A stretch of DNA of 64,000 bases from Gemmatimonadota bacterium (GTDB lineage: Bacteria; Gemmatimonadota; Gemmatimonadetes; Longimicrobiales; Gaopeijiaceae), in assembly GCA_028875075.1 (NCBI GenBank), contig JAPPGF010000009.1:1-64000 (forward strand), in the 5' to 3' direction. Position 1 is the stretch's first letter; each line of letters opens with the position of its first letter. Made by a program: the position numbers and the translations under genes. Of the stretch, positions 16,973 through 25,817 are shown in pieces. The notes beneath the pieces are model-generated. The model did no database searches. It was not told the origin of the DNA and saw only the letters and a program-made list of their open reading frames with translations.

Positions 16973-17725
16973 TGGATCTTCCTTGTTCCGAGCCGTCAAG
17001 GCGCACGCACGTTAGAGAGAACATATGGTGCTAGGAGGCAATAGGGTAGCTACCGTGTTGAGGTACGTTGGTGAGTTGGCCATTGAGCTCCTGGAAGAAA
17101 TCTCCTTCTCAAGTGCCCGAGCGTTACCGAAACCCCACTAGGACTTGTTAGTGAAGATGGAGCCACTACTAAGCACGCAGTCATCACGCCATTTCTGTGC
17201 GCACTTAAGTACCCCGTTGGCATCCGGGAGGCGGGCCATTTCTTACCCCTTGGGAAACTACGGAAGAACATCAGGATGGGGGGCTTGGGGGTGGTAGGCA
17301 AGCCAGAGTGCACCGGCTTCCGGTTCCATGGACAGGATGGTGGCTTCTTGAGCGGCAGCTTGCACCGGCGACAAAACAGCAGCACATCGTTGTGCAGGAT
17401 AGCGGCGGAGCCCACTCCACCACGCTGATCGGCGCCGTGCACGGGAGCGGGGTCACGTTCTGGGCGAGCGGCCAACCGGCGAGCCGAGGTGTCGTGATGG
17501 GGAACTGCCACGGCGGCCAGCCCTCGAGGGTCTCCGGAACGCCGCGGCACATCGTGACACGTAACTCCGGTCGCGGTGTAGTGCGCGCTTCCGCGGGTAT
17601 CGACGAGCCCCGCACCCAGTCCCCCCGACTCGTATGCGGAGAACCTCGCCGACCTGTTCCGTTTTTTCCGAACCCGCCCGGTTCCTGGAGGCCGCACGCG
17701 TCAGACGCCCTGCGGAGCACTGCCC
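16973..17725. other. Long gap with no intact gene
   Basis: No supportable gene. A 29-codon frame from a GTG at 17055 reads VLRYVGELAIELLEEI and looks protein-like, possibly the tail of a lost gene, but is too short to name. Overlapping frames between 17270 and 17770 on both strands look like composition shadows. Confidence 0.35.
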
Positions 17726-18241
17726 TTGAAGAGGATCCTTCTTCTCCGTCACGCCAAGTCCGATTGGCATGACTACACGGTCCCGGACTTCGACCGTCCG
17801 CTCTCGCCCCGCGGGCGCGACGCCGCACCCCAGGTCGCGGCCTGGATGCGGAAGCACCGGCTGTTCCCCGACCGAGTGCTGTGCTCGGCGGCGCGGCGCA
17901 CGAGGGAGACGTGGGAGCTGATGGCGCCAGCGCTCGGACATGAGGCCTCCGTCGCCCATAGCAGGGCGCTCTATCACGCGTCGAGGCGGGCGATCCTCAG
18001 CCATCTGACGAGAGAGGACGACACGGCGGACACGATCGCCGTCGTCGGGCACAACCCGGGAATCGCCGAGTTCGCCTCCTACTACGCCGTCTTCGGCGAC
18101 GAAGAGGATATCGCACGGATCCGGCTCAAGTACCCCACGGGAGCACTGGCAGTCATCTCCTTCCGCATAGACCGGTGGGCCGATCTACCGGGAGCGCACG
18201 GTACCCTTGAGCACCATGTGCGCCCGAGGGAGCTCGAGTAA
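17726..18241 (+). CDS. sixA: Phosphohistidine phosphatase SixA-like
   Basis: A 171-residue histidine phosphatase. The catalytic RHAKS motif is at residues 8-12 (RH with the nucleophilic His), a second arginine is in CSAARRTRET near 55-60, and the second catalytic His is in VVGHNPG near 110. SixA removes phosphate from phosphohistidine, acting on HPt domains in E. coli ArcB or on the nitrogen-PTS protein NPr. The start is a TTG with GGAG nine bases upstream; no ATG is available before the RHAKS motif. It converges on the ammonium transporter gene with 130 bases between them. Confidence 0.88.
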   Translation: MKRILLLRHAKSDWHDYTVPDFDRPLSPRGRDAAPQVAAWMRKHRLFPDRVLCSAARRTRETWELMAPALGHEASVAHSRALYHASRRAILSHLTREDDTADTIAVVGHNPGIAEFASYYAVFGDEEDIARIRLKYPTGALAVISFRIDRWADLPGAHGTLEHHVRPRELE

Positions 18242-18371
18242 CTCGTCCTCCGGCGCCTCTTCCCGGTCCGGCGGGACGCCGCCGGGACCTCGATAGATCC
18301 ACCGGGGCCGCGGCCGGCCCCTGGCCCGGAGCCTGCCCGGCCGCGGCGCTCCAGCCTCCTGCGGGCCCTTC

Positions 18372-19646
18372 CTACTCCGGTTCCGGCATGAGCACGAACT
18401 CGGGGTAGGCGTCGATGCCGAGCTCGGCCACGTCCTGTCCCATCTCCTCGACCTTCTGGGAGACGCGAACGCCCATCGTCTTCTCGAGCACCCGCCACAC
18501 GACCCACGAAGTGCCGAACGCGAAGCCCGTTATGGAGAGCACACCGAGCAGTTGCGTGACGATGTCGGCTCCGGCCGCGATGACCGTGGCGAGCGTGCCC
18601 CAGACGCCGGCGAAGAGGTGGGCCGGCACCGCGCCCACCACGTCGTCCACCTTGAGCCTCTCCAGGAGCTTCATGGAGGCGGTGCAGATCACCCCGCCCA
18701 CCGCGCCGATCGCGATCGCCCAGTAGTGGGTGGTGATGTCCGGGCCCGCGGTGATGGAGACGAGACCCGCGATGGCGCCGTTCAGGCCGGCCAGCAGGTC
18801 GACGCGACCGAGGATCGGCCGCGAGACCGCGATGGCCGCGATGGTCCCGGCCGCGGCCGCCAGGTTCGTGTTGACCAGCACGTGGGCCATGGCGAGCACG
18901 TCGATCGCGCCGCCGAGGGCGAGCTGGGAGCCGCCGTTGAAGCCGAACCAGCCGAACCAGAGGATGAACACCCCGAGGGTGACCACAGGTACGTTCGAGG
19001 GAGGCGTGCTCGTGACCGTGCCGTCCGTGCGGAACTTGTGGCGCCTTGGGCCGACCACGAGCGCCCCGGCGAGCGCGGCGGCCCCGCCGGTGCAGTGCAC
19101 GATGCTCGAGCCGGCGAAGTCCTGGAATCCCATCGCGCCCAGCCAGCCGCCGCCCCAGGTCCAGGCGCCGACGATCGGATAGATGAACGCGGTCAGCACG
19201 AGCGTGAACACGAAGAACGACCAGAGTCTGACCCGCTCGGCCAGCGCCCCGGAGACGATGGAGCCCGCGGTCGCCACGAAGACCATCTGGAAGAACCAGT
19301 CGGACATGACCGCGTAGTCGGTCGCGACCACGATTTCGCGCGCGCCCTCGGCGCCCGCGAGCAGCGCGAGCTCGTCAGCCGAGGGGCTTCGGAAGAAGCT
19401 GAACGACCCGATCAGGCTGCCCACGTCCACGTACATCAGGTTGTAGCCGATGACGTAGTAGGCCATTCCCGCGATCGCGTACAGCCCGATGTTCTTGAGG
19501 CAGATGACCGAGGCGTTCTTGGTGCGGACGGAGCCGGACTCGAGCATCGTGAATCCGGCCGCCATCCACATCACCAGCGCGCCCCACAGAAGGAACGAGA
19601 ACGTGTTGAAGATGAACTGAAGCTCCGCCCCAGAAAGCTCGCTCAT
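18372..19646 (-). CDS. amt: Ammonium transporter Amt
   Basis: About 424 residues with eleven predicted membrane helices, beginning NTFSFLLWGALVMWMAAGF and carrying the AmtB hallmarks FAGSSIVHCTGGAAALAGA (first pore-lining region with His) and VPAHLFAGVWGT (second pore His). It conducts NH3/NH4+ across the inner membrane. The cytoplasmic tail after the last helix is about 40 residues, rich in acidic residues. The ATG at 19646 has a strong Shine-Dalgarno (GGAGGTGGGG) right before it, so the extra 16 Arg-rich residues of the longer frame are not used. No glnK/PII gene is adjacent, although amt is very often paired with one. Confidence 0.93.
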   Translation of the reverse strand: MSELSGAELQFIFNTFSFLLWGALVMWMAAGFTMLESGSVRTKNASVICLKNIGLYAIAGMAYYVIGYNLMYVDVGSLIGSFSFFRSPSADELALLAGAEGAREIVVATDYAVMSDWFFQMVFVATAGSIVSGALAERVRLWSFFVFTLVLTAFIYPIVGAWTWGGGWLGAMGFQDFAGSSIVHCTGGAAALAGALVVGPRRHKFRTDGTVTSTPPSNVPVVTLGVFILWFGWFGFNGGSQLALGGAIDVLAMAHVLVNTNLAAAAGTIAAIAVSRPILGRVDLLAGLNGAIAGLVSITAGPDITTHYWAIAIGAVGGVICTASMKLLERLKVDDVVGAVPAHLFAGVWGTLATVIAAGADIVTQLLGVLSITGFAFGTSWVVWRVLEKTMGVRVSQKVEEMGQDVAELGIDAYPEFVLMPEPE

Positions 19647-19874
19647 GCCCCACCTCCGTCGCCGCCGGCCCAGGGCCGGACGTGGTCGTCTCAAGAAACA
19701 TCCATACTACGGTCCAATCGTTGCAAGTCGAGGACTGACGTAACCGCGCGTCCGGTCGCTCGATTCGGGCCCGGCGGCGGCCCCTGCACGCCTTGCGCGC
19801 CAGAAGGCCCCCGGGTAACGATCCCGAGGCACAACGAAGGCGCCGGACGGCGCCTCATGTCCCGGGAGATGCAC

Positions 19875-21005
19875 ATGCCGAACCCGCTCGACCCCCCGGC
19901 GACCGGACCGCTCCGGTTCGCCGCCCAGGTGCTCTTTGCCGCGCTTCTCGCTCCGAGCTTGCTCGCGGCTCAGGATCCGGTCCGGGACGGGCCGGCGCGC
20001 CCCGACGGCCTGCGGCTGGCCGGCGTGCTGGGCGGACTGGAGATGACGGCGGCCGACAGCGCCGTTCAGGCGATCGTCGACCGCTTGGACTTCGAAAGCT
20101 ACAAGGAGCTGGTCCGCGGCCTCACCCGCTTCGGCGACCGGGAGCAGGGCACGGAGCGGAACGCGCGGGCGATCGACTGGATCGAGGAGCAGCTCCGTGG
20201 CTGGGGCCTGGAGACGGCGCGCGTCCATTACGAGTACACCCCTCGCGGGGCCGCGGAGGCCGAGCCCCGAGAGCAGGTGTACGCCACCAAAGTCGGAAGC
20301 GAGGTGCCCGGGGAGATGTACATCCTCGGAGCGCACATGGACGGCCGCGGGGGTGGCGAGGCGGCGAACGACAACGCGTCGGGCACGGCTCTCGTCATGG
20401 AAATCGCCCGCGTGCTCGCCTCGCCCGACGTCCGCACGGCCCGGTCCGTCCGCTTCGCCCTGTGGAACAACGAGGAGACGGGGCTCAACGGGGCGAGGGC
20501 CTACGTGGAGCAGCGTGCTTCACTCCAGGGGATCGAGGACACGGCCGGATCGGGGCGCTATCCGGAGCCCACGTGGCTCGGCATGATCCAGCACGACATG
20601 ATGATGTGGGACCACGGCAACCCTGTGACGCACGAACAGGCGCTGGATGCGGACGTGGACATCGAGTTCCAGCTGGCCTCGGAAAAAGCCCAGGAGTCGG
20701 CGGCCCTCGCCCTCGCGCTCCTCAACTCCAACCGCATGTTCGCCACGGACTATCCGGCCGTGGTGAGCAACGCCATGAGCAACACCGACTCGAGCGCGTT
20801 CCAGGATCTCGTGGCGGCAGTGAGCTTGCGCGAGAACCGACGTCTCTACGAAACGGGCAACGGGGCCAATCCCCACTGGCATCAGCCCACCGATCTCTAC
20901 GTCACGTTCTCGGACCGGGACTTCCGACTGGGCTTCAACGCGGCCCAGACGACGCTCGGCACCGTGGCGAGGCTCGTGGACGGGCGCATCGTGGCCGGGC
21001 GCTAG
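19875..21005 (+). CDS. Secreted M28-family zinc aminopeptidase
   Basis: About 376 residues. A signal peptide (RFAAQVLFAALLAPSLLAAQ) is followed by the co-catalytic zinc peptidase domain: LGAHMDGRG (zinc His and Asp near 153-156), NDNASG (bridging Asp), WNNEETG (general base and zinc Glu near 200), an Asp in the NTDSSAF segment, and the last zinc His in PHWHQPTD near 345. M28 enzymes release N-terminal amino acids from peptides in the periplasm or outside the cell. Three in-frame ATGs (19857, 19869, 19875) are close together; GGGAG six bases before 19875 favours the last. A very long frame running in from the antisense of amt is a composition artefact. Confidence 0.88.
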   Translation: MPNPLDPPATGPLRFAAQVLFAALLAPSLLAAQDPVRDGPARPDGLRLAGVLGGLEMTAADSAVQAIVDRLDFESYKELVRGLTRFGDREQGTERNARAIDWIEEQLRGWGLETARVHYEYTPRGAAEAEPREQVYATKVGSEVPGEMYILGAHMDGRGGGEAANDNASGTALVMEIARVLASPDVRTARSVRFALWNNEETGLNGARAYVEQRASLQGIEDTAGSGRYPEPTWLGMIQHDMMMWDHGNPVTHEQALDADVDIEFQLASEKAQESAALALALLNSNRMFATDYPAVVSNAMSNTDSSAFQDLVAAVSLRENRRLYETGNGANPHWHQPTDLYVTFSDRDFRLGFNAAQTTLGTVARLVDGRIVAGR

Positions 21006-21291
21006 GCTTGCTCCTCCGAGTCGTCGCGCCGCGTGGCGTGCCTCTCCGGCGTCCTCCAGCTGCTCCGGGCGTATGTCCCCGCCGGACGGAAGTGTCCGGG
21101 CCCTCGGGCGCGGCCCAAGATCCGCCGGCCCCGGCGGGTCACCCCGGCTCCTGAGCCGGCGGCGCCCGTTGCAACCTTCCCCCGCCGCCGGCGCGTCTGA
21201 TGGGCTGGCCGGTGCGTCGGGTTTTACGGAATCGCCGGACCGCGCGTCCCATGGCAGACGACGACGAACCGGGGAACCGAGGAGGATCGCA

Positions 21292-22197
21292 ATGTCGAGG
21301 AAGTGGAAGGCGGAAGGCGGGCGGGCGAGAAGGGCCGGCGCGGCGCTCTGGGTGGCCGCGCTGCTCGTCGCGGTGGCGGCGGTGCCCGCGCTGGAGGCAC
21401 AGGAACGAGACCGCGGCCGGGACTGGAGGGGCTTCGACCGTCCCCTGATGCGCCTGCAGGGCAACGCGATGTCCAGGGCGCTGCTCGGGATCAGGCTGAG
21501 CACGCGCCCGGCGGATGCGGACGCTGAGGGAGCCGAGGTGCACGGGGTCACCGAGGACGGCCCGGCCGACCAAGCGGGGATCCGGGAAGGAGACATCATC
21601 ACAACGCTGGACGGCCAGAGCCTGCTCGAGCCCCTCGCCGACGCGGAGCTCGAGGAGCGCGTCGATGCCGACCGCTCGGTGCCCAGTCAGCGGTTGCTGC
21701 TGCTGGCGCGTGGGCTGGAGCCGGGCGAGGAGGTCGTGGTGGCGTACGTGCGCGACGGCCAGACGGCGGAGGTGGCCGTCGAGCCTCAGGTGGCCTGGAT
21801 GGGGCGGAGGTTCGACGCCGACCGGGTCCGGGAGGTGATCGAAAGAGCCCGCGAGGCGGCGGAGCGGATGCGGATCCCGGCGGTGGGGCGCGGCGCCCCG
21901 CACGGCATCAGCCTGGCGACGCTGAACCCTGAGCTGGGCCGCTACTTCGGCGCCGAGAGCGGCGCGCTGGTGACCGCGGCCGACGAAGACAACCCGCTCG
22001 GGCTCGAGGCCGGGGACGTGATTCTCTCAATCGACGGCCGCGCTGTCGACTCGGCCGGCGACGCCCGCCGGATCCTGCGCTCCTACGAGGAGGGTGAGGA
22101 GATGACTCTGACGATCCTGCGCGAGCGGGCCGAGATGCAGGTGAGCGGCGCGGTCGAGGATCGGGTGCGCCCGCGCCGCCGCGGCGCCCGGCGCTGA
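21292..22197 (+). CDS. Periplasmic protein with two PDZ domains
   Basis: About 301 residues. A signal peptide (GAALWVAALLVAVAAVPALEAQ) precedes two PDZ domains: the first around residues 60-165 with GIREGDIITTLDGQSL, the second around 200-285 with GLEAGDVILSIDGRAV. A helical, Arg/Glu-rich segment (VREVIERAREAAERM) links them. There is no protease domain, so it resembles the PDZ part of HtrA/DegP-type or C-terminal processing proteases used on its own, probably to bind exposed C-termini of periplasmic or outer-membrane proteins. The ATG at 21292 has GGAGG at 21280-21284. It ends with an Arg-rich tail. It may form a unit with the upstream peptidase, 286 bases away. Confidence 0.75.
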   Translation: MSRKWKAEGGRARRAGAALWVAALLVAVAAVPALEAQERDRGRDWRGFDRPLMRLQGNAMSRALLGIRLSTRPADADAEGAEVHGVTEDGPADQAGIREGDIITTLDGQSLLEPLADAELEERVDADRSVPSQRLLLLARGLEPGEEVVVAYVRDGQTAEVAVEPQVAWMGRRFDADRVREVIERAREAAERMRIPAVGRGAPHGISLATLNPELGRYFGAESGALVTAADEDNPLGLEAGDVILSIDGRAVDSAGDARRILRSYEEGEEMTLTILRERAEMQVSGAVEDRVRPRRRGARR

Positions 22198-22629
22198 GTT
22201 CCTTTGGGCGCGGCCGGCCGCAGGGCGTCGGTCGGCCCCGGGCTGTCCAGACGGGGCATGGTCTGCCGAGTTTGCGGCCGACCGACGTAGCCAGCTCTCG
22301 AAGGGCATGTCCCCGCAGGTCCCAGGGCATGGGATCGGGTGGAGAGAGGCGGCGGAGGGTGCCACCAGCCACTCGCTCGAGTGAGTCGAGCATGCCCGAG
22401 TCGGCCAGACGCGCAATCCCGGCATGATGCCGTCGACAAGCTCTGCAGCGACCGCGCCGCCAGCGGCTTTGAGGGCCCGGCTGGCAGGGTCTGAGGGATG
22501 CGTTCTCAGGCGGTATATTGGACTGTTGAGAACTCGCGCTGACCGAGAATTGCACGAACTGCACCGAATCTTCTCGTCTTTTCCCTTGCCGAGCGCCTCG
22601 GCACACTGCGCGCCCAGCAACGACAGGAC
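22198..22629. other. Intergenic, no gene seen
   Basis: No gene on either strand. The first 200 bases are chromosomal in composition and the last 120 less GC-rich, so the left edge of the second defence patch is probably near 22500. Confidence 0.35.
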
Positions 22630-23208
22630 ATGGGCCTAGTGGCCTGCGGAACCGGGAACTACGCGGCGTTCCACGTGGACGAACCGTTCAGCGAAGGGAA
22701 CGCCGGCGCGCACTCCACCAGGGATTTCTGCTACTACAATGTGCTCCGGGTGTGGAAGGACATGGATCCCTCCTTTCCCTTCCTCGATTCGCACGGGAAG
22801 GGCTACGACGTCAGGGACGGCAGCGACTGGGAGGGCACGCTCGAGGCTCGCATTCGTGGGCGCCTGCGCGACGCACAGAACCTGGTTCTCTTCCTAAGTT
22901 CGGCCACGAAGCACTCGCGGGCGCTCCGGGAAGAGGTGGACTACGGAGTCAACGGCCTCGGACTGCCGATCATCGTGGTGTATCCGGATTGCAGTGAGAG
23001 GTCCGACATCGTCCTCTGCGAGTCCAGCCGAGTAAGGAAGGAGATCGAGGACCTGTGGGGCAGGTTGCCCGGGCTCCGGGACTCGATGGAGAGGGTTCCC
23101 ACGATTCACGTTCCGAACAAGAAGCAGCTGATCCGTCATGCGCTGCAAACCGATGACTTCAAGGCGGGCACCAAAGGGAAGCCCGGGATCTCCTTCTATC
23201 CGTGCTAG
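22630..23208 (+). CDS. TIR-like (DUF1863 / ThsB-type) protein
   Basis: A 192-residue protein of the TIR-like DUF1863 family. It has the opening Y-A-A-F-x-V-D-E-P-F-S-E segment, then DFCYYNVLRVWK, the FPFLDSHGKGYDVRDGSDWE stretch, LVLFLSSATKHSRALREEVD (the second strand and catalytic-helix region with the key Glu), and GLPIIVVYPD. ThsB of the Thoeris phage-defence system belongs to this fold and makes a cyclic-ADP-ribose-type signal from NAD+. No ThsA-like effector (SIR2 or Macro) is present nearby, so it may act alone, with the downstream GmrSD-like protein, or regulate something else. The ATG at 22630 lacks a well-placed ribosome-binding site; a slightly later start is possible. Confidence 0.75.
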   Translation: MGLVACGTGNYAAFHVDEPFSEGNAGAHSTRDFCYYNVLRVWKDMDPSFPFLDSHGKGYDVRDGSDWEGTLEARIRGRLRDAQNLVLFLSSATKHSRALREEVDYGVNGLGLPIIVVYPDCSERSDIVLCESSRVRKEIEDLWGRLPGLRDSMERVPTIHVPNKKQLIRHALQTDDFKAGTKGKPGISFYPC

Positions 23209-23550
23209 CGTCTTGGTCACCGAATCACCTTCTGCGTAGGGAGGGGTGTGTCAAGCACTCCTACGTCTATGTGTGAGTGTAATTCATTGCTATATAATGA
23301 CTTGTGGCACTACCACGTAAGTCAATATCACTTTGGGTAAGCAGGCCGGTTTTCGTAGCCGAGCCTGTGTTAGCTAAGGCAACCGGGCGGGGCGGGTGTT
23401 CCAGGACAGAGCCACGCCCCGCAGTTCTCGTTGGCACCGATCAGCACGTGCGTGCCAGTAGGTGTCGGCGATACTGGGAGGTCCATCTCAAGGCATCACC
23501 CCCAAGCACCCTTTTTCGTCTAGTGTTAGGAGCGCGTTGTCGTTAGAGAC
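23209..23550. other. AT-rich intergenic with possible promoter
   Basis: No gene seen. A TATAAT hexamer lies at 23293-23298 within an AT-rich patch, without a clear -35 element; it is a reasonable candidate promoter for the small ORF and the GmrSD-like gene downstream. Confidence 0.3.
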
Positions 23551-23715
23551 TTGGTTGAACTGTCCGATGTGGAGCTTGTTGAGAAAGTCCTTGCTGGCCA
23601 GCTTGTTGCCCAAGATCCTACAGACGACCCTGGCATTGCCCGGCTGGAGCGAATCAAGACAAACGGCGCGAGGGTGCAACAGATGAGTAAACGAGGGAGT
23701 TCCTATGCAAGCTGA
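23551..23715 (+). CDS. Small ORF overlapping the start of the GmrSD-like gene
   Basis: An open frame runs from a stop at 23527-23529 to a TGA at 23713-23715. From the TTG at 23551 it encodes about 54 residues beginning LVELSDVELVEKVLAGQLVA and ending SKRGSSYAS. The amino-acid composition is protein-like (acidic amphipathic helix, then basic tail), unlike the Arg/Ser-rich shadow frames nearby. Its end overlaps the ATG of the downstream gene by eleven bases, suggesting translational coupling. No ATG is available, so it may instead be the 3' end of a truncated gene. I do not recognise the family. Confidence 0.35.
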   Translation: MVELSDVELVEKVLAGQLVAQDPTDDPGIARLERIKTNGARVQQMSKRGSSYAS

Positions 23716-25636
23716 CGATCACGCCGTCGAGGAAATATTGGCCGAAGGACGCCGCTTCATGGTGCCGCTCTATCAACGTAAGTATCAGTGGCATGACTCC
23801 CAGATCATCCCGTTTTGGGAGGATGTTGAAGCGAAAGCAGTTGAAGTCCTAGAAGGTGCGAGCAAGTTTCAGCATTACATGGGGGCGCTGATCTTGTCGC
23901 CCATTGGCGAAGCTGCACAGATCGGTGTAACGCCCAAAGTCCAGGTCGTAGATGGCCAGCAACGCCTCACGACTTTCCAACTATTTCTCGCTGCCATTCG
24001 AGAGGTTTCCCGAGACTATGAGTGTAATGCTGTCGTGGAGCATGTCGGCGATTATCTCTTCAACAAACTGAAGTCGAAGGACACGCATAGGCTAACTAAG
24101 TTCAAGCTAACACCGACCCCTTCCGATCAATCGGTCTTTTTCGACATCGTGAAAGAGGAATACAGCACGATCAGGATCCGATATCGCAAGTACTTCTGGG
24201 GTGGACGTGTCCCAAAGAACACCCAAATTCGTGCATTGCGCGCGTACGAACAGTTCTATCGACTTATCCACCACTTCGCTAAATTTGGATCTGTCGAATT
24301 GAATACGGACAGTAACGAAAGTAATGATGCCCAAGTCATCACGGATGAGACTGATACTAATCAAGCTATCCAAAGGCGCCTGGAAGCCATGCTCACGGCG
24401 CTCCTCAATCGCATGAAATTAGTCGTCATAATTCTGGGAGAAGATGATGATGCGCAGGTCATATTTGAGACTCTAAATTCGAAGGGAGAACCGTTGCTCG
24501 CCATGGATCTCGTGCGAAACAATATCTTCTATCGCGCGGAGCGCGAGCAAGCGGAAGTCGAAGATCTTTATCAAGAGCTATGGGATCCATTCGATCAGCC
24601 TTGGTGGAGGGAACCAGCGCCTTTCGCTCGTCCCAAGCGACCTCGAATCGACCATTTTCTTGCCCATGTACTAGCGGCTGAAAGTGGTCAGAGAATATCG
24701 ATGCGTGAACTCTACGCCGAGTATCGATCCTTCGCGGTGCCCAAGGGTAATCCACGATTCCAAAGCGTCGAGGATGAACTCCGAGTGCTTGGGAAATATT
24801 CACCCAGCTACGAGACTCTCGAAGGGCGCCTTGCGGAAGACGTGGATTTACACTGGCTAGGGAGAAAACTCTCGGCGTGGCAGGTCACTACGGCCTATCC
24901 AATCGCGATGCAGGTCAGCGGAAGCCGTATAGACAAGAATGAGATGCGTATTCTGTACCGGTTAATCTATTCGTACATCGTCCGCCGTGCGCTATCTGGC
25001 TTGACGGCCAAGAATCTCAATCGGGTGTTCCACAGTATTTCGCAGGCCTTTTTGGAGGAAGGCCCTTCCAAGGATACCTTGGAAAACTACTTCGCGGATA
25101 GAGTCGGTGACAGCACTCGTTTTCCGGGTGACCATGAATTCCGCCAAGGGATCGTTTCCAAGCCCGCGTACACTCTCGCTCCGCAGACTCGGATCAAGGA
25201 TGTCCTATGGGAATTGGAAGAGGCTAGTCGTTCGACGTTCGCTGAAACGACCCCAATGCCTCCCAGACTGTGGACAGAACACGTGCTTCCCATTTCATGG
25301 ACTGAGGATTGGCCATTTGAGGACGGGGAATTCGTTGAACGCTGGTCGAATGACCCGAAGGTTGAGAGTCGCAATAGGCTACTCCACACCCTTGGTAATC
25401 TTACTTTATTGACGGACATTCTGAATATCTCGGCCGGAAACAAAGGATTTCTTGAAAAGCGCGATAAGCTTGAAGAACACACTGGGTTATTTCTCAACAA
25501 ATGGTTCCTAAAGCAGAATGAGTGGCACGAGATTCACATCAGGGAACGTAGCGAAGCTCTAGCAGATATGGCCGTGAAGATCTGGCCGTCGCTCACAGTT
25601 CCAGAAATCGAACCAGACCGAGCGGATGACTCGTGA
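23705..25636 (+). CDS. GmrSD-like type IV restriction protein (DUF262-DUF1524)
   Basis: A 643-residue fusion. The N-terminal DUF262 domain has PLYQRKYQW (about 21-29) and VVDGQQRLTTFQLFL (about 81-95), the ParB/Srx-like nucleotide-binding core that hydrolyses NTP. The C-terminal DUF1524 domain has the HNH-type motif EHVLPISW near 525, followed by NRLLHTLGNLTLL and NKGFLEKRD. GmrSD enzymes cut phage DNA with modified (glucosylated hydroxymethyl) cytosines, and related fusions serve in several defence systems. Length matches single-chain members. The ATG at 23705 follows GGGAG. The gene is clearly more AT-rich than flanking chromosomal genes, so likely transferred. It follows a TIR-like gene on the same strand. 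Confidence 0.88.
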   Translation: MQADDHAVEEILAEGRRFMVPLYQRKYQWHDSQIIPFWEDVEAKAVEVLEGASKFQHYMGALILSPIGEAAQIGVTPKVQVVDGQQRLTTFQLFLAAIREVSRDYECNAVVEHVGDYLFNKLKSKDTHRLTKFKLTPTPSDQSVFFDIVKEEYSTIRIRYRKYFWGGRVPKNTQIRALRAYEQFYRLIHHFAKFGSVELNTDSNESNDAQVITDETDTNQAIQRRLEAMLTALLNRMKLVVIILGEDDDAQVIFETLNSKGEPLLAMDLVRNNIFYRAEREQAEVEDLYQELWDPFDQPWWREPAPFARPKRPRIDHFLAHVLAAESGQRISMRELYAEYRSFAVPKGNPRFQSVEDELRVLGKYSPSYETLEGRLAEDVDLHWLGRKLSAWQVTTAYPIAMQVSGSRIDKNEMRILYRLIYSYIVRRALSGLTAKNLNRVFHSISQAFLEEGPSKDTLENYFADRVGDSTRFPGDHEFRQGIVSKPAYTLAPQTRIKDVLWELEEASRSTFAETTPMPPRLWTEHVLPISWTEDWPFEDGEFVERWSNDPKVESRNRLLHTLGNLTLLTDILNISAGNKGFLEKRDKLEEHTGLFLNKWFLKQNEWHEIHIRERSEALADMAVKIWPSLTVPEIEPDRADDS

Positions 25637-25817
25637 TTACCGCGCTAATTGTGTCCAGGGTATAGAGTTTCTGTACTACGCTCCGTGAAGACGGTCCGGT
25701 GCTTGGACCTGCATTCGCGGGTATACAGGCTTCCCGCGCGGTTGTCGGGTCCTCCAGTGTCAGTTCCCGCAACGGGTACGGTGCAGGACGGACGACTGGA
25801 ATGGTAGAGAGATAGTG

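Noticed and set aside
17308-17772. 154-residue plus-strand frame before sixA
   Set aside because: No domain, no ribosome-binding site, and overlapping shadow frames on the other strand; it runs into the sixA start in another frame.
18552-19856. Very long plus-strand frame leading into the M28 peptidase
   Set aside because: It is antisense to the amt gene, with Arg/Gly/His-rich composition; only the part from about 19875 is a real protein.
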